DNA of 64,000 bases, taken from Spirochaetales bacterium (lineage in GTDB: Bacteria; Spirochaetota; Leptospiria; Leptospirales; Leptonemataceae). Below the pieces are notes generated by a model that had not been told where the DNA came from, ran no database searches, and saw only the letters and a list, made by a program, of their open reading frames with translations. Positions within the stretch are counted from its first letter, which is position 1. Every line of letters begins with the position of its first letter. The position numbers were made by a program, and so were the translations under genes. Shown in pieces: positions 1 through 7,746 of this stretch. The stretch lies in the NCBI GenBank assembly GCA_015075425.1, contig JABTUL010000002.1:124001-188000 (forward strand), read 5' to 3'.

Positions 1-1
1 G

Positions 2-352
2 GCCTTCACCTCCGATCAGGATGCACGCCAGCATGGATCCTTCTTTCCTTTTTTTGGCAAGCCTGCCTCTACCTTCATGGGTCCGGCTATTATCGCTCGC
101 ACGACTTCCGTTCCGGCGTACTTTGTCTGGTCCTACAGAAAAGATGGTAAAGTGGTATTTGCGGCCGAGAAACTGCAGGAGCCCTCTGTCGCGCGTGAAA
201 ACCTGGAGCTATGGGAAGACGAGTTCACCCGAATCTGGCTGGCGAGGCTGGAGCGGGCCATCCGTGAACACCCGGCCGATTATCTGTGGGCGCACAATCG
301 CTGGAAAAGCCAACCGGTCCCAACCGGTCAGGGAGGACCTTCCAGCGATTGA
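2..352 (+). CDS. LpxL/HtrB-type lipid A secondary acyltransferase, 3' part
   Basis: C-terminal 116 residues of a lysophospholipid acyltransferase that adds a secondary acyl chain to lipid A at the inner membrane. The 5' end lies outside the window; the frame is open from base 2. The visible part begins with the conserved block DQDARQHGSFFPFFGKPAS, continues with the hydrophobic GPAIIARTT stretch, and ends with the family's tail YLWAHNRWKS. The catalytic HX4D motif would lie upstream and cannot be checked. The last 25 bases overlap tail-to-tail with the convergent lipoprotein gene. Family assignment is firm; which acyl chain is added cannot be told. Confidence 0.85.
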   Translation, partial: AFTSDQDARQHGSFFPFFGKPASTFMGPAIIARTTSVPAYFVWSYRKDGKVVFAAEKLQEPSVARENLELWEDEFTRIWLARLERAIREHPADYLWAHNRWKSQPVPTGQGGPSSD

Positions 353-858
353 AAGTAAACCCGGATGGCAGGCAGATCGCGTCGGGCCCTTTCGTAGAGT
401 ATGGAATGTACAATCGTCTGGCGGGAGTCGGCGGTCAGATAGATACGTGTACGACCTTCAATCAGCGTCCGATTGCGCTCCATGGTCCAGAGATACTCAC
501 GGCCGGACCACTGATGTTTGGCCCGGAAATCGCTCTCCCGACGGGCACCCCGAAGGGTCTGGAAGTAACGCAAAAAGGCCTGCTCAATTAACTCATCCGG
601 CTCCCTGCGAGCTTGCTCCACTTCAGCAGCAGTAAGATCCAGAATTCCCAGCTGAAAAACATTCTGCGTGGTATGATCCACAAAAAGTTGCATGGCAAAA
701 CCCGCTCTCCGCTCTTCCTGACTCTTCTCTCCGCGTACAATCCAGCGAAGCTTCTCAAAATGAATTTCCTGCCAGCCAGGCGGCACCGCTTTATTCTTCT
801 GAACGCTCTGACACACGCTGAGCAAAGATAAAACTACAGGCAGAGAAAGTTTTAACAT
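328..858 (-). CDS. putative lipoprotein, unknown function
   Basis: 176-residue protein with a short N-terminal hydrophobic segment and a possible lipobox ending LLSVC (Cys16), relaxed as in spirochaetes. The mature part is charged, with several Trp and Tyr, and no domain I recognise. It is the last gene of the minus-strand run that begins with gcvT. Its ATG follows the stop of the dehydrogenase gene by overlap (TAGAATG), which suggests coupled translation. Its 3' end overlaps the acyltransferase gene on the other strand by 25 bases. A surface or periplasmic location is inferred from the signal peptide only. Confidence 0.6.
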   Translation of the reverse strand: MLKLSLPVVLSLLSVCQSVQKNKAVPPGWQEIHFEKLRWIVRGEKSQEERRAGFAMQLFVDHTTQNVFQLGILDLTAAEVEQARREPDELIEQAFLRYFQTLRGARRESDFRAKHQWSGREYLWTMERNRTLIEGRTRIYLTADSRQTIVHSILYERARRDLPAIRVYFQSLEGPP

Positions 859-2018
859 TCTACGAGCACCTTAATTGCCTGGTTGCTGCGCGCTACCGCA
901 AAAGCTTCCGCCATCTTTTCCAGCGGATAGCGATGGGTAATGAAATGCTCATGAATTACCTGGACAATCTGCGGAAAACGGCTCAGCAAATCCAGGGCTG
1001 GCGCAAAAGGCCCGCAACGGGAGCTTTCCAGAATGATCCCGCGCTCAATAGCCCGGCCCGCTGTACTTCGGTCCAGTCCTGGTTTAAGATAAATCGTGGA
1101 GCGCGGACGAGTTCCTTTTTCAAGAAGCCCGGCAAGCTCCTGCAAACTTTCAATGACCGGGCCCTCTTCCGTTTTCTTTTCAGCAACACTCAAACGATGT
1201 TCTCTCACCACAAACTCGGTGAAACCTTGAATCCCTTCCACGGTCTGTCCATGAGTGGACTTGAGATGTACGATGGAGCGGCTGATGCGCAGGGCTTCAA
1301 GAAAGCCGGCAGGAGACCCCGTGGTATCAAAAACAAGATCATAAGAGGCAGCATCTGCTGTGGAGGTGTAGTGGTCGGCACCCAGTGCTAAGGACAGCGC
1401 TGCCGGCCGTTCATGGCGCACAATTGCATGAATAGAAAAATCATGACTGCGAGATTGTCTTACCATGGACAGAGCGGCGATGAGTAAAAGGCCCAGCTTT
1501 CGTGGCCCGATCACCGCGACTTTACGATGGTCACTCTGTAAAGAAGTACTTACTGCGTGCAATGCGGCCGCCAGCGGTTCTATAACGGATGCAACAGTAA
1601 GATCCAGGGCCGGAGGGACGGGCACAAGCGCTCCTTCGGGAACCAGACTATACGGGGCAAAGCCGCCGGGAAGCCGGTCAATGCCCAGGGTTAGCCTTTC
1701 CGGACAGTGTGTGGCCAGTCCCTCACGGCAGTAAGGACAATCGGCCGGAACATGACGCGCCAGGTGCGAGGCATTGATTTCCACGGCGTGCAGTTCGCCA
1801 TTGTGGGAGGAAATCAACTCATGGCCGATCACCTGGGGCAAAGGGTACGGTAGGAAGCGGCGAGACAGGTCCGTGGAACAGATTCCACAGGCTTCATTTT
1901 TAACCAGGACAAATCCCGGACCAAGGCTTAGAACCGGTTCTTCATCATAGAAAATATCCCAACCGGCCTTTAGCGGTTGAAAGGTAACCTGGCAGGGCCG
2001 AAAACTGTCACTCTGCAA
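852..2018 (-). CDS. zinc-type medium-chain dehydrogenase/reductase
   Basis: 388-residue MDR-superfamily protein (alcohol/polyol dehydrogenase-like). Visible motifs: catalytic-zinc block NEACGICSTDL (Cys near residue 44), VIGHELIS, the structural-zinc lobe DCPYCREGLATHC, and a Rossmann segment VAVIGPRKLG. The structural-zinc lobe shows three cysteines (C-x2-C-x7-C) where the canonical lobe has four, so structural zinc may be lost or bound differently. The substrate is unknown. The start is TTG without a clear ribosome site, so the N-terminus is uncertain. It sits downstream of the glycine cleavage genes, and one-carbon or amino-acid metabolism is possible but unproven. Confidence 0.75.
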   Translation of the reverse strand: MQSDSFRPCQVTFQPLKAGWDIFYDEEPVLSLGPGFVLVKNEACGICSTDLSRRFLPYPLPQVIGHELISSHNGELHAVEINASHLARHVPADCPYCREGLATHCPERLTLGIDRLPGGFAPYSLVPEGALVPVPPALDLTVASVIEPLAAALHAVSTSLQSDHRKVAVIGPRKLGLLLIAALSMVRQSRSHDFSIHAIVRHERPAALSLALGADHYTSTADAASYDLVFDTTGSPAGFLEALRISRSIVHLKSTHGQTVEGIQGFTEFVVREHRLSVAEKKTEEGPVIESLQELAGLLEKGTRPRSTIYLKPGLDRSTAGRAIERGIILESSRCGPFAPALDLLSRFPQIVQVIHEHFITHRYPLEKMAEAFAVARSNQAIKVLVEC

Positions 2019-2044
2019 ATACAGGGGGGCCTGAAAAGTCTGGA

Positions 2045-2326
2045 TTACTTCTTCTCCACATCGGTTACTTTGAGTTTCCGGCGGGTATCCCAGGTACGAT
2101 AAGGGGCAAGGGCCTGCATGCGCTGTTCAGAAACATAAAAGATGCGATCCCCGTATTTCACGAGTATCCCTTTGTAATGGGCATACTTGGTGCGGTGGTC
2201 AACCATGCCTATTTCTTTGACATCGTTCCAGTTTTCAGCGGATTTCAGGGTGGGCACATGCCGCAGATGCAGCTCCCTGATCGTGCCTTCCTTAACCGAG
2301 TCTCTTAGAATTCGTTCCCATTCCAT
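2045..2326 (-). CDS. small protein of unknown function
   Basis: 93-residue soluble, charged protein with no signal peptide and no domain I recognise. It lies between gcvPB and the dehydrogenase gene with short gaps (18 and 26 bases), so it is probably co-transcribed with the glycine cleavage operon. The ATG lacks a strong Shine-Dalgarno sequence. It has several aromatic residues and repeated basic/acidic pairs; no catalytic motif is evident. Confidence 0.55.
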   Translation of the reverse strand: MEWERILRDSVKEGTIRELHLRHVPTLKSAENWNDVKEIGMVDHRTKYAHYKGILVKYGDRIFYVSEQRMQALAPYRTWDTRRKLKVTDVEKK

Positions 2327-2344
2327 GCGCTGCTCAAAATTGGT

Positions 2345-3823
2345 TTATATATTCTCGCCCTCTGCTGTAAAGAAATTTAATACAGGACTCCGGGCAGCCT
2401 CGACCTCGTCCAGGCGGCCGACAAAAGCTCTCCGGGGAGCTTCTTTGAGTGAGGCATCCCCCTCCCGCATTCTACGGGCAATATCGATCAGGGCAGCGCA
2501 CAGCTCACGAATGGAATCCGCGCTTTCCGTTTCCGTCGGCTCGATCATCATCGCTCCACTCACAGAAAGAGGAAAATAGACTGTGGGCGGGTGAAAACCA
2601 TAGTCAATCAAGGCTTTGGCAAGATCCATGGTGCTGAAGTTCGTTTCTTTTTGCAGACGGTCGCTCAGTACCGCTTCATGCAGCATATCCAGGGGTGAAG
2701 CCACAGCAAAATCGTTCTTGAGCAGATGCAGCAGGTAACGAGCATTCAAAACTGCTTGATCGGCTACTTCATCAATGCCGCGACCGTAGCTGTTGATGTA
2801 GGTCAGGGCTCGCAGCATCATCCCGAAATGACCGATCCCGGCTTTAACCCGGCCAATGCTGTGCTCCGGTGTGCTCCAGAAAAAATGCCCGTCCGCGCTG
2901 CGGGCAGCCAGCGGGCCAGGGAGGAAAGGGGCCAGAGAGGGAGCAACCACAACAGCTCCCGCACCAGGGCCACCGCCACCGTGAGGAGTGCTGAAGGTCT
3001 TATGTAAATTTAAATGACACACATCCACTCCCATAGCAGAGAGGGACGCCTTGCCCAGGATGGCATTGAAATTGGCACCATCCATATAAAGGAAAGCCCC
3101 GGAAGCGTGCAAGAGATCCGCTATCGGGCGGATATTTCTTTCAAAGACCCCGAGTGTGCTGGGATTGGTGAGCATCAAACCGGCCACATTGGCACCCAGC
3201 TGTGCTTTCAGAGAATCCAGGTCTGTCAGACCATCGGCTGTAGAACGAATTTCCAGAGCTTCAAAGCCGGCCAGGCGACAGGAGGCCGGGTTGGTTCCGT
3301 GCGCGCTATCCGGAATCAGCATGATGGTCCGTTTCTCCCCGCGCTGCCTTAGCGCTGCAGCAATGAGAAAGAGTCCGGTCAGTTCTCCATGAGCACCCGC
3401 AGCAGGTTGAAGGGTCACCGCATGCATGTCGGTCAGAGCTTTAAGAACTTCCTGCAATTCAAAGGTAACGCGAAGGATGTGCTGGCTGTAGCGTTCGGGA
3501 AGGCCGGGGTGATGGGCAGCGTACTCCCGGAAAGCGGCGATTTCCTCATTGATTCGGGGATTGTACTTCATGGTACAGGACCCCAGCGGATACGTATTCA
3601 GATCGATGGCATAGTTCCAGGTGGACAGGCGGGAAAAATGGCGGACAACCTCACTTTCTGCTAACTCCGGTAACCGCAATTCCGCCAGCGGGCGAACAAA
3701 ATTCTCATCCAGACTGTCTGCCAGACTTTGATCGTCCTCAGGCAAAAGAACTCCCTCTTTACCTGGCCGTGAACGTTCAAAAACCAGAGGCTCCTCATAG
3801 AGCTGCGCATTTCTTGTGATCAT
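2345..3823 (-). CDS. gcvPB: glycine dehydrogenase (decarboxylating) subunit 2, P2
   Basis: 492-residue C-terminal half of the split P-protein of the glycine cleavage system. It carries the PLP site: Lys275 in HLNLHKTFSTPHGGGGPG is the expected Schiff-base lysine, followed by the glycine-rich loop. The conserved LGSCTMKYNP block lies near residue 80 and PDSAHGTNPAS near 171. With subunit 1 it decarboxylates glycine and passes aminomethyl to the lipoyl arm of GcvH. It starts 7 bases after gcvPA. Length matches the bacterial two-subunit type. Confidence 0.96.
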   Translation of the reverse strand: MITRNAQLYEEPLVFERSRPGKEGVLLPEDDQSLADSLDENFVRPLAELRLPELAESEVVRHFSRLSTWNYAIDLNTYPLGSCTMKYNPRINEEIAAFREYAAHHPGLPERYSQHILRVTFELQEVLKALTDMHAVTLQPAAGAHGELTGLFLIAAALRQRGEKRTIMLIPDSAHGTNPASCRLAGFEALEIRSTADGLTDLDSLKAQLGANVAGLMLTNPSTLGVFERNIRPIADLLHASGAFLYMDGANFNAILGKASLSAMGVDVCHLNLHKTFSTPHGGGGPGAGAVVVAPSLAPFLPGPLAARSADGHFFWSTPEHSIGRVKAGIGHFGMMLRALTYINSYGRGIDEVADQAVLNARYLLHLLKNDFAVASPLDMLHEAVLSDRLQKETNFSTMDLAKALIDYGFHPPTVYFPLSVSGAMMIEPTETESADSIRELCAALIDIARRMREGDASLKEAPRRAFVGRLDEVEAARSPVLNFFTAEGENI

Positions 3824-3830
3824 TCACACC

Positions 3831-5138
3831 TCATTTACAGGCAGCTGCAAGTAGCAGGGCCCATTTTTCCACGACTTTGGGAGAAAGTAACTCGCTGAAG
3901 GCAACCAGAAGTCTCTTCTCATCCAGGGCTGTGCCTGGCAGGATGCGCTGGCTTTCCAGACAGCGCTCGATCACCAGCTCTGCCCTGATCGGCAGATCAA
4001 TGACGAATTCGTTAAACATCGGGCCTTCATGGGCGGGCCGGATCTCTGAATGCTGTGCGATCAATTTGCGGCCCAGAGTGGCAAACCGATGCGATCTCTG
4101 CGCAGCGCGGTAAAGACCGCGCTTACCCATAACAGAAAGATAGATGGATGCGCGCAGCGCCATCAGACCCTGGTTTGTGCAAATGTTGGAAGTGGCCCGG
4201 GCGCGCCGGATGTGCTGCTCACGAGTTGCCAGAGTCACAACAAATCCCCGTCTTCCTTCCCGATCATACGCCTGACCGACCAGCCTGCCAGGCATATTGC
4301 GTACATGAGCCATTGCCGATCCCAGAAATCCAAGCCACGGACCACCGGCCATCAGGGGAATACCAAAACTCTGCGCTTCGCCACAAACAATATCGGCACC
4401 AAGGCTACCGGGAGATTTCAAGTAAGCCAGGGACAGAGCTTCTGTCACCACAGCAATCAAGAGCACAGGGGCGGGCAGCATTTCTTTGATTTTTTTAATA
4501 TCTTCGAGTAACCCAAAATAATTGGGTGATTGCACAACCACCGCACCCGTTTCTGGACCGACTTTGAAGGCACCCAATCTTCCGTTTTCTCCGGCGATCA
4601 GATCAAAGGAAAATACTCCCGGCGCAGCGTATGTCTGTATCGTTTCTATATATTCTGGATGAAGTAAGCCCGAAACCTGGACATGCGATTTTCCGCTGAT
4701 TCTGAGGGCCATGCTGATTGCTTCAATGACCGCCGTTGATCCGTCATACAGCGATGCATTGGAAACTTCCACACCCATCAGGTGCGCCATCATTGACTGG
4801 TACTCGAACATAGCCTGTAGAGTACCCTGGCTCACCTCCGGTTGATAGGGAGTGTACGCGGTAAGAAACTCACCACGGGAAATCAAAGGATCAATAATGG
4901 AAGGAATGTAATGACTGTGGCCCAGTCCGCCGGCAAAGGAATGCTCCGCCAGCAACACATCGCTATGCTGAAAGTAGCGTCGCAATTCGATTTCACTCAT
5001 GGCCGGGGTAAAATGGGCGGCCGTGGGCTTGCGCAGGGCTGCCGGAATCGATTGGAATAAATCTTCCGTAGAAGAAAGGCCCAGCTCCTGCAGCAGCGCC
5101 TCTTTTTCTTCCGGCCCGGTTGGGATGTAACGATGCAT
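3831..5138 (-). CDS. gcvPA: glycine dehydrogenase (decarboxylating) subunit 1, P1
   Basis: 435-residue N-terminal half of the split glycine decarboxylase. Recognisable blocks are the N-terminal RYIPTGPEEKEALLQELG, the FAGGLGHSHYIPSIID and TAYTPYQPEVSQG segments, and TREQHIRRARATSNICTNQ. This half lacks the PLP lysine, which is in GcvPB. The ATG lies 2 bases after the gcvH stop. Order gcvT-gcvH-gcvPA-gcvPB is the standard arrangement where the P-protein is split. Confidence 0.96.
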   Translation of the reverse strand: MHRYIPTGPEEKEALLQELGLSSTEDLFQSIPAALRKPTAAHFTPAMSEIELRRYFQHSDVLLAEHSFAGGLGHSHYIPSIIDPLISRGEFLTAYTPYQPEVSQGTLQAMFEYQSMMAHLMGVEVSNASLYDGSTAVIEAISMALRISGKSHVQVSGLLHPEYIETIQTYAAPGVFSFDLIAGENGRLGAFKVGPETGAVVVQSPNYFGLLEDIKKIKEMLPAPVLLIAVVTEALSLAYLKSPGSLGADIVCGEAQSFGIPLMAGGPWLGFLGSAMAHVRNMPGRLVGQAYDREGRRGFVVTLATREQHIRRARATSNICTNQGLMALRASIYLSVMGKRGLYRAAQRSHRFATLGRKLIAQHSEIRPAHEGPMFNEFVIDLPIRAELVIERCLESQRILPGTALDEKRLLVAFSELLSPKVVEKWALLLAAACK

Positions 5139-5140
5139 AC

Positions 5141-5527
5141 TTACCCCAGAGTCTTGATATAATCTGCGTAGGCGCTTGAATTCATGAGGGTGCCCAGATC
5201 CCCGGCGCTATAGTCCTTGATCTTGATAATCCAGGAACCATAAGGATCTTGATTTACCCGTGCCGGATCCTGATTCAAAGCGGGGTTGACCTGGGCTATA
5301 CTGCCGCCCAGCGGTGCATAAAGTTCTTCGGCAGCTTTTACGGATTCTATGGCACCAAAAGATCCTTCGCGCGCAAGGACCGTACCGACAGGTTTCACAT
5401 CAATGTAGACAATATCCCCCAGCGAATGCTGGGCGTAATCCGTAATCCCGACCAGAAGAAGGCCGCCCTCTTCAAGGGCCCATTCGTGTTTGGATGTATA
5501 TAGAAGATTTTCGGGGACTTTGTTCAT
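5141..5527 (-). CDS. gcvH: glycine cleavage system H protein
   Basis: 128-residue lipoyl carrier that shuttles aminomethyl between GcvP and GcvT. The lipoylated lysine is Lys64 in the motif GAIESVKAAEELYAP. The N-terminal TSKHEW and the GITDYAQHSLGDIVY block are typical, as is the length. The ATG at 5527 is preceded by a good GGAG site. It lies 63 bases downstream of gcvT. Confidence 0.97.
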   Translation of the reverse strand: MNKVPENLLYTSKHEWALEEGGLLLVGITDYAQHSLGDIVYIDVKPVGTVLAREGSFGAIESVKAAEELYAPLGGSIAQVNPALNQDPARVNQDPYGSWIIKIKDYSAGDLGTLMNSSAYADYIKTLG

Positions 5528-5590
5528 TTCAGCTCCTGCCCTTCAGGCACGTGTCAACATTCTGTGCAAAGACCGACTGTAAATCAGAAG

Positions 5591-6664
5591 TCATCGGGCA
5601 GCCCTGCGGTAAAAAGGGCCTTCCAGGAGCTTCAGGCCCAGATGGCGGCCCCGTACTTCTACGGATAAAGGCCCAGGTTCCCGGCCAGCAGGCACATATA
5701 CGGTTCCGATTCCAGCCCTCAGAGCTGGCGAATGGGCACCGGAAAGCACCTCCCCGATCCTCTCCTCCCCCGTAAAAACCCCATATCCCTCACGAGGTAC
5801 GCCGGCTTCTGTCAGTTGAAAGGGCCGAACCCGGCCAGGCAAGCCGCTCTCCTTTTGCTCTGCAATCCTTTCCCGGCCGGCAAGGGACAGAGAGCGGTTC
5901 TTGAATGTCCAGCCTATGCCGCTTTCCAGTGGCGTCCACTCTTCGTTTAGCTCATGGCCCCACAAAGGATAGAGGACCTCCAGACGCAGAAGATCGCGGG
6001 CCCCGAGACCCGCCGGAGTGAGTCCCGCTTCCATACTTGAAGTGAATAGACTTTCTGCAAATTCCGGTTTAAAATAGAGTTCATAGCCATCCTCCCCCGT
6101 GTACCCGGTACGGCTGATTAAGAGCGGCACGCCGGCAAGGGTAACTTCAGCAAAATGAAAACGCTTGAGCGCCGGCAGATCACCCCACTTATCCTCCAGC
6201 AGGCGATGCACCATGGGTCCCTGTAAAGCAAGAAGTGCCGTGTGATCGCTCCGATCCTCCACGGATACACCGCTTTCGCTTACCTTCTTTAGAAGCTCTG
6301 CGATGCGTAAATAGTTTACCGCATTGGATACCATCATGTAGCGATCCATGGAAAAGCAGTACACCGTGACATCATCGACAACCCCTCCATTCGCATTCAG
6401 AATGGCTCCGTACTGAACCTGACCGGGTTCAATAGTATATATATCATTACAATACACGTGCGATAGGCTTTCTCTTGCTTTTTCTCCATATACAAGAATC
6501 TCCCCCATGTGCGAAACATCAAATATTCCTCCCTTCTCGCGCACTGCGCGGTATTCCTCCAGAATCGAAGCGTACTGCACTGGCATTTCCCACCCTGCGA
6601 AAGGAACCATGCGAGCGCCCAGGTGAACATGAAGGTCATATAGAGGAGTGCGGCGAAGAGTCAT
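5591..6664 (-). CDS. gcvT: glycine cleavage system aminomethyltransferase (T protein)
   Basis: 357-residue tetrahydrofolate-dependent aminomethyltransferase that forms 5,10-methylene-THF and ammonia from the aminomethyl-lipoyl arm of GcvH. Conserved blocks: FAGWEMPVQY, GIFDVSHMGE, NANGGVVDDV, LALQGP, RTGYTGEDGYE and LGARDLLRLE. It is the first gene of the gcv run. Its ATG has no Shine-Dalgarno site but lies 8 bases behind a good extended -10 element, so it may be translated from a leaderless or near-leaderless mRNA. Confidence 0.97.
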   Translation of the reverse strand: MTLRRTPLYDLHVHLGARMVPFAGWEMPVQYASILEEYRAVREKGGIFDVSHMGEILVYGEKARESLSHVYCNDIYTIEPGQVQYGAILNANGGVVDDVTVYCFSMDRYMMVSNAVNYLRIAELLKKVSESGVSVEDRSDHTALLALQGPMVHRLLEDKWGDLPALKRFHFAEVTLAGVPLLISRTGYTGEDGYELYFKPEFAESLFTSSMEAGLTPAGLGARDLLRLEVLYPLWGHELNEEWTPLESGIGWTFKNRSLSLAGRERIAEQKESGLPGRVRPFQLTEAGVPREGYGVFTGEERIGEVLSGAHSPALRAGIGTVYVPAGREPGPLSVEVRGRHLGLKLLEGPFYRRAAR

Positions 6665-6672
6665 TGCGTCAT

Positions 6673-6678
6673 ATTATG
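6673..6678 (-). promoter_or_regulatory. extended -10 element of gcvT
   Basis: On the minus strand the sequence reads TGGCATAAT, a TG-N extended -10 with five of six matches to TATAAT. The expected start of transcription is at about 6665, next to the gcvT ATG (6664-6662). No good -35 is present at 17 bp, as is usual for extended -10 promoters. The prediction is by eye. Confidence 0.5.
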
Positions 6679-6710
6679 CCACATTCATCCCTGCGAAAGT
6701 TTTTTTCCTT

Positions 6711-6741
6711 CAATGCGAAATAATCCTGCTACTTCGCATTG
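6711..6741. promoter_or_regulatory. 9-bp perfect inverted repeat upstream of gcvT
   Basis: CAATGCGAA (6711-6719) and TTCGCATTG (6733-6741), separated by 13 bases. It lies about 47-77 bases upstream of the predicted gcvT start site. The spacing fits a dimeric regulator site. A hairpin role is less likely because no T-run follows on either strand. The regulator is unknown. Confidence 0.4.
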
Positions 6742-6957
6742 GGGTTTATTGCAAGCATTTGCCAAAAGAAGGCACTTTCGTGCTTAAATCAAAAAATACC
6801 TCCCTTCTTTGATTTTTTCTTTGACGTCACAACCCTGCGACGAATCCCTCGCATCTTGCCGCGGACGCGGGTGGGACGTTTCTCACTCTCCGCATCGCTT
6901 AAAGTTGTACCGGGGTCGTGGAAGATTCAGGAACAATGTGGCAAGGATAGATTTTTT

Positions 6958-7146
6958 ATGAATGCAGGTCAGAAAACCATGGTAGAAAGCCCTGCGGAAA
7001 GACCGCTAAAAGCCCCCGCGGTCCAGCACACCTGCTCCCTTTGTGGTTCTCGCACGGAACGCCTCTACCAGAATGACGCCTGTAAAAATTGCCTTTCACA
7101 AATATTAAAAGCCTCCGTGGCTCTGATCAACCAATTTCGCAATTGA
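6958..7146 (+). CDS. small zinc-ribbon-like protein
   Basis: 62-residue protein with two CxxC knuckles, CSLCGSRTERLYQNDACKNC, so a single zinc site is likely. The ATG at 6958 has an AAGGA site about 10 bases upstream, which favours it over an ATG further upstream in the same frame. The rest is polar with a short C-terminal helix. Function is unknown; it could bind nucleic acid or a protein partner. It is followed after 30 bases by a single-pass membrane protein gene. Confidence 0.6.
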   Translation: MNAGQKTMVESPAERPLKAPAVQHTCSLCGSRTERLYQNDACKNCLSQILKASVALINQFRN

Positions 7147-7176
7147 CAGGCATCCCCCGACCCCTAAGACGGCTCT

Positions 7177-7680
7177 GTGCCGGAGACTGAACTCAAAAAA
7201 CAGGGGCGCCGGGCCCTGAGAGAAATTAAGTTTTCGTTACTTTTTGGGGCACTGGCTCTCCTGATCGGGGTGGCTGTTTATAGATTCGGTCCTCAGGTAG
7301 ACAGCAGCATTTTCCATTCAGAAGTGGGCCATACTCGCAATTTCCGGCCTACAGACCGGGGAGGGATTGTTGAATACAGAGAAAAAGCGGGGCAAACGGG
7401 GAATACGGACCGTTTGCGCAAGGACTTAGGGATTCTCTGTCAACGTTTCAGCCGCGGCCAGTTTGTCATGACCAGGCTGGCGGGTTTTTCCAAAAAGGAT
7501 GTGGTCCGGAGTATGGAATCCCAGACAGGGAAGATCAGCTGCCGATTGGCCCCGGAAGGTGCCGTTCTGGAAATCGAAGCCGGGGACAACACCGCGCGCA
7601 AAGCCCTTCACGAGTATCTGGCATTTTTGCAGAAATACTGGACAAATCAGACCCCGGCTGCAATATCTCCTGCCGGCTAA
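7177..7680 (+). CDS. single-pass membrane protein, unknown function
   Basis: 167-residue protein with a basic N-terminus, one transmembrane segment (about residues 20-36, FSLLFGALALLIGVAVY) and an extracytoplasmic or periplasmic tail. No domain is recognised. The start is GTG with a weak ribosome site, so the N-terminus could differ by a few residues. It sits between the zinc-ribbon gene and the double-OmpA lipoprotein gene, probably in the same transcript. Confidence 0.55.
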   Translation: MPETELKKQGRRALREIKFSLLFGALALLIGVAVYRFGPQVDSSIFHSEVGHTRNFRPTDRGGIVEYREKAGQTGNTDRLRKDLGILCQRFSRGQFVMTRLAGFSKKDVVRSMESQTGKISCRLAPEGAVLEIEAGDNTARKALHEYLAFLQKYWTNQTPAAISPAG

Positions 7681-7746
7681 AAAGGACTCGCAAGGTGTAT
7701 CGCGGCCTTTATTTTACAGCGATGCCGGGCCGATTATACAAAGAGT

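Larger units (their letters stand above)
6665..6957. other. divergent intergenic region, gcvT / small zinc-ribbon gene
   Basis: The longest gene-free stretch. It holds the gcvT promoter (6673-6678), a perfect 9-bp inverted repeat (6711-6719 with 6733-6741), a GCAC/GTGC mini-hairpin with a GAAA loop on the minus strand (about 6772-6783), an AT-rich 8-bp inverted repeat (6786-6793 with 6808-6815), and the leader of the plus-strand gene at 6958. I looked for glycine-riboswitch core motifs and did not find them. Confidence 0.6.

Noticed and set aside
6665-6957. Glycine riboswitch before gcvT
   Set aside because: I looked on the minus strand for the conserved core of the class and its tandem layout and found only short unrelated hairpins; the predicted promoter is also too close to the ATG to leave room for it.
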